This document shows, one piece after another, positions 33,655 through 45,600 of a stretch of 64,000 nt of DNA. The notes under the pieces are model-generated. The model was not told the origin of the DNA. It worked only from the letters and a program-made list of their open reading frames with translations, and ran no database searches. This stretch comes from Stictocephala bisonia (lineage: Eukaryota > Arthropoda > Insecta > Hemiptera > Membracidae). Where the stretch lies: the NCBI GenBank assembly GCA_035578905.1, contig JAQJVL010000152.1, positions 124,001 through 188,000 on the forward strand, read 5' to 3'. Numbering within the stretch: the first letter of the stretch is position 1; each line of letters starts with the position of its first letter. Both the position numbers and the translations under genes were made by a program.

Positions 33655-36600
33655 GTAAATGCATTTTCAAATATAATTATATTTGTATTATCCTTTGTAA
33701 ACTTTCAGTTTCATGTATTGAACTGTACATTAATATTGGGAGGATAACAGTTATGTGGACTTAGATTTTTGTTACATTTCTTTGTCATTTTAGGTAAGCC
33801 TAAGAGGAACAATATCCTGGCCCTACTTTTTTTTATTGAGGAGAAATCCCAGTGTAATAGCCTTCCACACCATTCCATGTTCATCTGTTAGTACATGCAT
33901 TATGGAAGCACATCTCACCACTACCTACATTACAAAGCCGAGTGTGTGTTCACCGAGTTGCCACTTCAAACTAAGCTACACGATACAGGCGCTGTATACC
34001 TTCCAGTGGCTATAAAAATATAAATAAATTATATATCACTTTATGATCCACTAAATTTTTCATTTAATTAATCTTTTAACGTTAAAGCCTCACTTTTATT
34101 CCTAAATTTGTATAACGAGCCTTGTTGTAACAATGCACAACTGTAGTAGTGCATTTATGTTAGAGATCCCGGTTTTTTTATTATTATTATTACGTTAGGT
34201 TTTATTTTAGTTATTATTGTAGGCTATTATTACTATTACTATAAATAACTAGGATAGTTTTTAATGTAATACATATTTTTATATTAACATTTTCATTTGG
34301 AATGAATCATGATTTAGCGAATTAATTGGATGAATAATATTAAGTATCTACAATTACTAGTTGTTATATTATACTATTTCAGTCGTGTCTGGTATAATTT
34401 TATTCATGTCGTCTTGCTTATTTGAAATATGTTATAGTATTTATTACCAATATTAAGTGAATTAAAAAAAAAAAACGGTTTATAAGAGAGGGGTGTTATT
34501 TATCTGTGTCAAGACTGGGATGAAATAAACAAATTCATAATAACAATTAACTTGTATTCAATAATTAATGAGTACCTTAACACATTACTTTATTATTTTT
34601 AAATTATTGCCACTAGAATTGAAACATGATATTCATGAAAAATGTATTAAGTAACTTTACACCAACTTGATAATATGTATAAGGACAGAAAATTCTTTAT
34701 ATAAAAAGATGATGGGATAGATTAATTCAATCTCAGATAACCATTTCTATGCTTGTATTGAAGCGTGAGATGGCGATGCTTTCTAGGTGACTAGTAACAC
34801 GGAAACCGCATTTCATTTACATTGCTTATGATATCGCAGTACTGACAGGTGAATGTGGAACTGACGGAAGGTTGAACATATAGCTGAGAACCAATAATTA
34901 TAAGTATCTCGTGAGTAGGCTTTTACAGTCGTCACTAATACTAATTTTAACTTGATCTGCCATTGTCGACTGTGTTATGGAGCTATGTACACTATCTACA
35001 ATTTATGTCTAGTTTTAGCCACATTGCAATAAGCAATCCTCAGGATAATATCAACTCACGTCGAAAGTATAATCTCAATTGGCATGGGCTAGCCGGGTTT
35101 GGAGTCAACATTTATTTTTTTCATCTCCACAGATTCTACATTTTTTCAAAATAGTTTCACATGTTCGAGTAAAACTGTTGTAGGCTACTTTTGTGTGTTT
35201 TGTGTAAAATGCATGGCCTGCAAAAGCTGCGTGTTTTAACCATAATTTTATGTACATGTAATATGTTCTTATAACCCTCTCCATGCCTTAAAATATTTCA
35301 GAGGTGTAGTTATCAATGCCAAGGCCAACTTCAGACGAAGTGCAAGGTTTTACTTTGACTACTAATAATTCAAGTAGTATTAGGCCTATATTACCTTTCT
35401 TGTCTCTTTTAAAAAATATATAGTTAATTAGATTTGTTATTTTGAAATGCCTATGTATGGGGGGTTATGGTTTATGTAATTTACCAATTTAAAAAATAAA
35501 CAGAAATTTTTGATAAAATAACATATTTTGTACAGCTAAGTGCTAAGAAAAATTATGAACTACTTGTCCATAACTATATTTTGTTGGCAGACTATCTCTT
35601 AACATAGCCTACATATAAAATTTAAAGGTCCTAACTTAGCTTGAAATTTGTTGGAGATATGAAGTTTTTTATAAAAATGCACAAAATCACTATTTTTGCT
35701 TTTTTCATATATATATATATATATATATAAACAGTATAGTCATTTATCAAAATTAAATTCAATTATTTATACATAGTCGGCTGATGAGGGTATAAAAGTT
35801 AAAGTTAAAGAGTATAACTTAGCCTGGTTAAAAGTCAAATGGAAGCATTTTTTGTTTAGGCCTACTTAATCAGCTGATGAGTTATAACTTAAATAATAAC
35901 ACTTTGAGGAATGTTCCTGTAGCAGGTACGGGGAACGTGTGTGACATTAATAATTTTTTATTTTAAAAGACTTATATTCGTGATATTCAAAAAAGATAAC
36001 AGTTAAATCTAATGAAGTATATAAACTAACGCTAAATCTCTGAAACAATGATATATACCCTCACAATAAAAACCATGTATCTAACTAAATTTTACTTTTG
36101 TTGACAAAGTTTATAAGCCTACAAAAAATCAAAATTTATGTGACAAAAAGACAATGAGTAATTTCTCTGTGTAGCTCTGTTAAACTGAGAAGTTTTGAGG
36201 TTTTCACTTGTTTGAAAGTACGAAAAATAAAAAAATATTAGTGACCCGATATATCGGACCATTAGAATTTTCACTAGTATAGCGCGGTCCGATGTATTGG
36301 ACTGTGGTGTGGAAAGAGTTAATCACTTAGAAATCTATCCTCCAGTTTTACCCACATTATACATTCCACAGTTACATTGTATATGAAAAATACCAGAGCA
36401 AGCTTTGAGCAGAAATTTACATTGCTTGTTGAAGCAACTGTTTGATTTCCATCGGAGGCTTGAAGAATGTTTTTAGTAACAACAGTATTAACGCACACAT
36501 CTCACTATTTTGAAAGAAAAATGTTAAACTCTATTGAAATAATAGTGATGACACTGGAATGGGTATTAGTATTTTATGGATTCTGATTGTAAGTAAAGAA

Positions 36601-39600
36601 ATACAGAGAAGAAAATCAGTAAGAATAATTGATACATCCTGAACAGTGAGGAATGTTCTAGGAACAGAAGAGCCTTGAGCAAAACCTTCATGAAATTACC
36701 AGAGGTTACAGGCATCACAATATTAACCTTAATTTACCAATAACAAAATAAAGTACACAGAAATTTGATCCAACACAGTTAGTTTAACATCAAGGTTAAG
36801 ATGCCGCAATACTATGTTTAAACATCGCATTATACTGGCATATTAATAAAATACTTTTTTTTAAATACAAGTACATATATATCTTAATCACCAATGATGA
36901 TCCATTACACAATATTTGTAAAGTACTTTCGCTAGTCCACTAGTTTTAATAAAAGGTTAATTAAGTTTTCCAATGGAATTAGTATTTAACACGTTAAGTG
37001 ACATCGTTCCGATTGGCATGGCAACTGTAGATTCAAAGTAGTGACATGTAGGTCGATGGGAACAACAACTATGCAAATACAAAGTATTTAAAAAGTTCTT
37101 TTATCATCAACAAGCACTACTTATTGGATAAGCTATGAACCTTTTTAAGAAATCAATATCCAAAGTAAACAAACAAATATTGTTCTTTTCACTTAGTTAC
37201 CTAATTATTGCCAAGTAAAAAATTTAAATCCACAAATATTTGTCATTCCGATTGGTACGACAGCACAGTTTACGATTCCATTAGTCAGCAGTTAGAGAGA
37301 ATTATAATAAAAACAACTATTGATAAGTTATTGTTACATTAATTTATCAATTACGCAAAAACTTGATTTTAGAATAAAATTAACATTATTGAAAATTGAT
37401 ATCATGCATGTTAATTTTATTCCTTGAAGCAAATTTTGCACGTGAAAGGCAAGACACTTAGCTCAGTATGTGGTTACTCGTGTCATATTTTTGGTCTTTT
37501 TTCTGTTATTTGTTGATGCTATACATGTGTAGCTTATTTTATATGCCCTTTTCAGGTGTCTCTTGTTTTTTCCAACTCCAAAAAACTTGTTTCCTTGAGG
37601 CAGTGATGTCCTGTTTGTTTTCCTGGAGGAAGTAGACTAATCTGAAAGTTCCATTGATTACCCACCCACCCACCCATACACGTACATTTAGAGTGACCCA
37701 CCCACCCACCCATACACGTACAGTGATAGTGACCCACCCGCCCACCCATACACGTACAGTGATAGTTTTCAAAGGAGACATCTGTGGGAAGGCAGATGTC
37801 TCCTTTGAAATCAGTTATGGACGACCAAAATACAACCTAATGGCCAATTGGCCCATTATGTCATTTTACAATACATTTTTGGTAATGTAGAATTACATGC
37901 CGGACCGATCGGCCAACATTTCAAACACATATATATATAGAATTCCTACTTTAGTCTCTCCCTCTCTTTACTCACCAGAAGAAAGTGCCAGTGGCACAGA
38001 AAATTTGTGTAATTTTGTGTTTCTTTTTTGTATGTTACTACTACTCTGGTGTTAGTGAACTTGTCTTCTAAGGTAAGTTTGCTGATGTCCTATTTCTCCA
38101 ATATACTGATCTTATCATTTGGAAATTTCTTCAAGTATGAAACTAATTATTTGCAGTTTTTTGTCATTAGCATGATATTTATGTTGGTTTTTAGCTTGTC
38201 ATACACAGCCTAACATGGCTGACATCATGCGGGCATTTAGTGACATGGGAATCAATGTTACTGAACTAGAAGAATATGTGGAGTATGTTGCGCCAGTACC
38301 ATGTGCAGTCAGTGTACCCAAATATCCTGTGGAGCGAGAATCGCATCTCAACCTCCTCAAACCAGGATCAAGGGAAGTGGTCACAAGACCAGTGCATATC
38401 CACGAACACCTTCCTGCTATGTATCCAGAACTCGAAGGTACTAACTTAATAAGATCCTCATTGATTATAAAAGGTTTTCATTGAGGTATTCAATCAGTTT
38501 ATGAAAAGTAAGTATTTGATGGTAAATATTTGTCTGAAAGTGATGTTTTAATGATAATGCAAAGCTAATGTTAAACTCATTTAATTGCTGTGTCCAGTAT
38601 AGGCATTATATGATATATAAATAATGTCATTAAAATTTATTTTGTACCAATGATAATACTACCAACACAGGACTATATAATAAGGACAAAGGACTATATA
38701 TTTTTTTAATTTTAACATTTGTACAGCAAAGTTTTAACATAAGTAAGATAATCGTGTAACAACTTATTATTTTTAACCCAAAATCAGGGCTGAGCCCAAG
38801 TAGTGTTGACTTTGTACCAAGATCTAGATTCAAGGGTACTAGGTATATAGAAAAGAGAGTTATTAGGCACAAAATATTAAGGTGATAATGGTACAAATTG
38901 ATTTAAGAGGTTTTTTTTCTGTAGATATTAATACAGTAGACACTCTCTTAACCGTACTTAAATTGGCCGCCACTTTAACTGGCCGCTGTATACAAACAAA
39001 TTGGCATGTCACCAGATGCTCGGTTATTCTGAGTTTGTATATTTGAACCTGTTCAGTTGAGAGGGCACGTTTAGTATATACTTTGTTCAAGTTTCGGCTC
39101 ATAGTGTTGTAAAAACGTAAACAACACGTTTTGACTTAGTGAGAAAAACCAAATACAATGGAGTGAATTGACAAAGGTAAGTCAGTCAAAAAAATATGTG
39201 ATACATTGTACTTTGGAAAAAGCACTGTTAATGATTAGCAATATTACCTGAAATACAACATTTTTGCAGTCACATGCGGACAGAAAAGGTTTTAACTAAT
39301 TGACAAAATTTTTTAAAAATGCAAATGAGATGGTTGACACTTTTTGGATTCAGTTCAAGCAGGAGCGGAGGAGTTGAACTCGTATATCCGGGTTAGTTAA
39401 AAAAAAAAAAAATGGAAGAAAGCACAGCGTTTGTAGCCAGTGATGATTGGATAGGAAGATGGAAAAAAAGACATGGAGTTGGTTTCATTAACGTTAGTGG
39501 AGAAAAATTGTTAGCTGATATCACTGCATCAGACTAGTTTGTGACTAAACTAGAAGAGATGATACGTAAATAAAATTTTCTACTAGAACAAGTGTTTTGG

Positions 39601-42600
39601 AGTTAAGTGTTAGGCATTTTTCATTTCATTTTTTTTTATCAGGTGTATGACATAGACGAGACTGGTCAACATTTTAAGCACCTACCACAAACAAAATTCT
39701 CTGTTGGCAATGCAAGCACAGTTCCATGTTATAAACTTAACAAAAAACGGATTGTTCTTGCCTTTGGTTTGAATGCCTCAGGATCTTGGTTGGTAGCTTA
39801 GTTGGTTAAATCCCAGCTTCATAAGCTTAAGGTTCTCTGTTCGATCCCAATCAGAGTCATAACACACTTTGAAAGGGATCAGCTGATAACCACCGGCTGT
39901 TCATTTGTCATTGAGCATTTAATTAATGATACTTTCCAAGGAATTGTCGGCCTTAGTTTGTAACAATGACTACATTCGCTTATTTACATTCATCACAATC
40001 ATTCGAAATCCATATTCGCCCATATCTTGACGATCGGCGTATTAAGAATAAATAAATAAAAAATAAATAGATCTTGTAAGCTGTTTGTTCTGGTGATTTG
40101 GAAGTCTCAGAAACCTCAAGCATTCAAAAGCATAAATGTGACATCGCTTACAGTTGTGAATTGTGCTCAGATGGGCTTGGGGATCAATGTTAACATCTAT
40201 AGAGATTAGTTCATAAATGAGCTTGTCGGGTCATTCCACATGAATTCAACCAAAAAAAAAATTGTTTGAACCTGACCTATTTAGAATTTCCTAATTTTTT
40301 GTAGGCTTGTTCTACTTATAAAGCTGGTAAAAAATACAAAGTTTTAAATTTTTTTGAGTTACTGTTTTTGAGTTGTGGTAGTTAAAAAAAGTTAAAAAAG
40401 CTCGATTCCGTGTCCGTTTACAAATCTTTAAAAATTCACAGCTTGAAAACTATTAGTTCTAGAAAGCTCAAATGTATACAATTTTAAAGAGCTTTTTAAA
40501 GAGCTTTTTTAAAGAGGTTTTTAAAGAGCTTTAATTTGATATACTACATGCCTGCATTCCTTCCATTTTAATATTTTTTTGAAAAAGTGCAAAAATGTTT
40601 GTTATAAATCTCAAAAACACCATTTTTGATTTTTTTAAAGAAAAATGTATGTTAATCATACACTACTAGCCTACATATGTGCCAAGTTTCATGATGGGAC
40701 TCCTATGGGATCCTATTTAAAGAATTAAATATTTCCATCATTACAACCCAGTTTAGTGTTTAAAGAGTCATATAAGAGAAGTAATTGTTTACTTCAAAAA
40801 ATGAAAATTGAACCAGAAAAGTTTGAACCTATACTTTGAACTAATTAGAATTTAAGTTAGGACTTTTATCAACTTCTGGCCTTTTTTATGTATATTCAAG
40901 TCTTGTTATGTAATTATTGTAGTGAAACCACATCTACATTAATTATTCTAATTTATACAATAATTGGTCAAAAGAAAGAATTTACCAGCTGAGATCCTTT
41001 ATATGCTCTATCTTGCTTGTTATTACTTGGCTCATCAGATAAGAGACAGAAAATGAGGAAAACAAAGAAGTGACTCAGAGACATTCAATGATCAAAACAA
41101 ACAAGTGGTAACTTGTGTCCCCCTCCTCCTATTCAGCCAGTCTTTCATGTCACTACTTGATCTATTCTGTCTGCAGTAGAGGTTTAGAATAGAGGATGTC
41201 AGTTGTCTTGAGCACTGGAAAGGTGGCTGTATCCAGTACAGTATTAAAAAAGTGATATTAATTTTTATAAAAAAAGTTACTTTTTCTCTTACTTAACTAA
41301 AAGTTTAACAAGTTTGAAAATAATTTTTAAGAAGTGTACCATATATAAAACTACTAAATATCTGGGTGATATATTTTTAAGAATGCAGTTATTATTGTTT
41401 TTGGTGTTAAATAGTGAGTGTTAATATAAGTTTGTAATTATTTCCAAGGATTATTTCCAAGTAAGTCATAGAATCTATTGTTTTTTTTAATCTTTTATAT
41501 TTCCTTAAAAATCAATACATTTGAGATGGAAGATAAAGATGTAAAAGATAATTGGGCAGTTTATTCAGTTAAATGTTGTAACCCATTTAATGAGAACCAT
41601 CCAATTATAAAACAAAATCTCAGAAATGTGACTGAATGGATGTGTTCTTTAAATATTAACATTGAAATGGGCATGAAAATATGCGATAAATGTAGGAAAA
41701 AAATGTACTCAACATATGACAAAGAGAAAAACGTTGATGACAACATCCCAAGTTGAAGCCAAAGTGATGATACATCCTTTACTGACCCAGTAGCATCAAT
41801 TGACTTTTTAAATAAATCTTTGGAACTTATTGGTGAATCGCCCATAAAAAAGAAAAAACTAGAAGTGGAAAGCTACACATCAAAAAAGTTTGAAAAAGTT
41901 AAGACTAGTTTGGAAAAACAATTCATTCCATGTAAGATGAATACTGAAAGTGGAAAGCAAAATGAAGGGGAAAGCTATGAATCAGAAATGATTGACCAAC
42001 TAAAACAAAAATTCTCTCTAAGCACTAAGCGTAGTGAAAAAATTACTATTTTATCTGTTTTACCCTGTAGCTGGACTTGCAAAAAAATCGAAGATGAGTT
42101 TGGGGTGAGTAACTATATGGCAAGAGCTGTAAAAAAATTGGTAAATGAAAAGGGAATTCTTTCCTCTCCAAACCCAAAGCCTGGGAAAACGTTATATGTG
42201 AATACTGCACAACTTGTGAAAGAATTTTACCACAAAGACGACATTAGTAGAATGATGCCAGGGAAAAAAGATTATGTAACTTTAAGAGATAAAGGTATGA
42301 AAACTCAAGTACAAAAGCGTTAAGTATTGACTAACCTAAGTGAAATTTATCAAGCTTTCAAGGAAAAACACCCAACTATTAAAATAGGATTTTCAAAGTT
42401 TAGTGAATTAAGACCGAAGAACTGCATACTAGCAGGGAAAAGTGGTACGCACACTGTGTGTGTTTGTACTATGTATCAAAATGTCAAATTAATGATTGAT
42501 GGTTCTGGAATTAAAAACTTGAGTTTAGGAGGAGAAGAATCGCCTTGTAAAACTTACCACAGTTTCCTAGCTAAAATGATGTGTAATCCTCCAGCACCTC

Positions 42601-45600
42601 AGTGTTACATGAATGAGTGCAGTGAATGTCCAGGAATAGCACAACTAAAAGAATCATTGTTTAACACATTTGAAAATGAACTAATAGATGAGGTAACATA
42701 TAAGCAATGGATAACAGTAGACAGATGCACAATGGAGACAGTTGTGAAAAACACTGATGAGTTCATAGAAGACTTTACGGACAGCCTTTTAAAACTGAAA
42801 ACACACTCCTTCATTGCAAATGTTCAAAAGGATTGCTATGTAGAATGCATAGAAAACCTAGCTGAAGGTGAGGTAGTTGTAAATTGTGATTTTGCAGAGA
42901 ATTATTCATTTGTTTTACAGGATGAAGTACAATCGTACCATTGGACAAGTAGTCAAGCTACCCTACATCCCTTCATTGTATACTATAAGTGGCAAGGAAA
43001 ATTAAAACATCTGCAGTATGTATTTGTTTCAAATTGTCTAGAACATAACACTGTGGCGTTCTATGTTTTTCAGAGCAAATTGATCTCCATATTGAAAGAA
43101 ACTTTACCATTTGATTTGAAAAAAATCACATACTTCTCAGATGGCAGTGCTGCTCAGTATAAGAATAGGAAGAATTTTTTAAATTTATGCCTGCACAATT
43201 CAGATTTCAACGTAGAATCAGTGTGGCAGTTTTTTGCCACATCACATGGCAAAAGTGCCTGTGATGGATTAGGTGGCACTGTGAAAAGGCTTGCTGCCAA
43301 AGCCAGCTTACAGAGGCCGTACAGTGAACAAATTTTAACCCCAGAGCAGCTTTTTCAGTTTACTGTTGACAACATCCCTGGAATTGATTTTGAATACTGC
43401 ACAAATAATGATTATGCAGAGGTTGAGAAGAAACTTTTTTCAAGGTTTAACGAAGCAAAACCGATTGAAGGGACTCAAAAACTTCATACATTTACACCCC
43501 TGTCCGAAAACAAACTTCTTGTAAGGCCTTATTTTTCCAGTTCAAAACATCAAACAGAAACTACAACAACCATTGACTACTTAACACCAACAGATATAGA
43601 AAAAATAGAGTCAGGTTATGTCACAGTAGCGTATGAGGAATCTTGGTGGCTAGCTTGCATTCTTGAAAAAAGTGATGTTAATGAATTCAAAGGTTAATGA
43701 ATTCAAAGTCAGCTTTCTACATCCTAAGGGACCAGCACCTTCATTTTACTACCCCAAACCAAGTGATACATTAATAGTACCAAGCAACACATTCCTTCAA
43801 TTAGTGCATCCAGTGACACCTACAGGAAGAGTTTATACTTTGAGTAAAACTGAAAGCAGTAGTTCAAAATATGCTTTAGAAAGATTTTTGAAAAGTTTAT
43901 AAGTATGGAGGTTTAGTGAGATGTAAATATGAACACTGTAAATATACGAACTTCTATAGTTAATCTCTAATGCTAGTGAAAATTAAAACTATAAATTTAC
44001 ATTCACTACAGCAATTTTAGTGACATCAGGTTAATACAAATTTTATATTCTTAGAAGAAGTAGCTATCGTCTGTAACCAATTGTTAAGGATGAACAAGTT
44101 TGACATTGCTCACTGCTATATTTTATTAGATTTACTTGTGTAGTGTTAAGAATCTTTGACTTAGCATTTATGTGCTTGTATTGTGACGTTGTCAATGCTA
44201 TGTAGTTTTATGACAATAAATGGAATTTGAATTTGAATTAAAGAAGCCTTTTACTAAGAGCACTTTTTGGTAAGGTACCTTGTAAGGTACACTTGTTTGG
44301 TTATTTTTTTGCATGGTACTTAATACTTTAAATATTCAAATAAAAATATGGTTTTTTTTAATTTCTAAAAATATTAAAATACAAAAAACTACTTCAACAT
44401 ACTTCCTGCTGTAAATTTCGCATTAAAAATCTGGGTTTTAGTAGTAAAGACTTAATTTGTATAATAGGATCCCATAGGAGTCCCATCATGAAACTTGGCA
44501 CACATGTAGGCTAGTAGTGTATGATTAACATTAAGTTTTCTTAAAAAAATCAAAAATGGTGTTTTTGAGATTTATAAAAAAAATGTTTGCACTTTAAAAA
44601 AAAAAACCTAAAATGGAAGAAATGCAGGCATGTAGTATATCAAATTACAGCTCTTTAAAATCCAAAGAAAATTTCACAAATTTGAGCTCTCTAGGCCCAA
44701 TAGTTTTGAGTTATAGCATTTTAAGGGTTTCAAAACGTCGCGAAAAAGGTGGGTTTTTTACTTTTTTGAACAGCTGTAACTCAAAAACCGTTTATCCAAA
44801 AAATTTCAAATTTTGTATTTTTTGTTCTTTTTATGGGTAGAAAAAGTGTACAACAAATCATTAAAATCCAAAGTGGTGAGGTCCAGACCATTGGTTGATT
44901 TCACATGGATTGACCCTGTCCCAGAAGTAAAAAAAGCATAAAAAGGAATGGAATTTACTAGAAAAAGCATTTCTAATCCTCGATAATGCAGGACACACCT
45001 GATTGATCTTAAATGTGAAGAAGCGCCCAGTATAAAATTGATTTTCCTTCCAGCGAACGTTGCAAGTCTCACATTCAACCTAAGGAGTTATAATAGAATG
45101 CTTTAAGAGGCGTATCAGCGAAAACTGTTTTTAGAGATTTTAGAAAAGATGGGCTCAGGAATGCAACTCATATGAGCCTGTAACCTGTAAAACGCAGAAT
45201 CCGAATGTGTGTGCACAATTGCTCCTAACACGGTATCTGTATATTTACGTAAGTCAATATTTATAAACCTAGATTAAAGTAAATACGCAGTAGCGAGCTC
45301 CAGGGTTCAAGGTCAACAATATTTTTGGGTTTCTATTCTAATCTAGGTTTCTATTCTATGAACTGGTTACTAGACAATAACTGAAATAAATATGACATTT
45401 TTACTAATCACTGACATTTGAGTTTACCACTAGCACTCAATGCGTATATATGTGGAACATGAAGACAGATGACACGCCCCTGAGAGCTCACTGAGCTCAG
45501 TCACTTGTGTGTTTCAAACATAATTACTAACCTTGTTTGAGTAAACAACTTTTATAATTTGCCCTTTCCTTTATATTTTTGTCCAGTTTCATTTATTTAC

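Larger units (their letters stand above)
33655..38194. other. TAF3 intron 1
   Basis: 4.5 kb, AT-rich. It contains a (TA)n tract near 35709-35730, a possible piggyBac-like remnant (35275-36318), the second 36-bp minisatellite (37659-37766) and a perfect hairpin (37767-37810). No coding exon was found between the two halves of the histone fold, and the phases match without one. Confidence 0.75.

Noticed and set aside
37539..37781. Proteins rich in VRVWVGGWV or CMGGWVGH
   Set aside because: They are translations of the 36-bp minisatellite, whose period is a multiple of three and so stays open.
38203..38210. Alternative TAF3 exon 2 acceptor at ACACAG
   Set aside because: Joined to the exon 1 donor it yields an immediate TAA; the upstream TTTTTAG acceptor keeps the frame and the family spacing.
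41754..41756. Programmed readthrough or selenocysteine at TGA in the DDD transposase
   Set aside because: A second stop (TAA) and a frameshift in the same gene make ordinary decay the simpler explanation, and no recoding hairpin was recognised.
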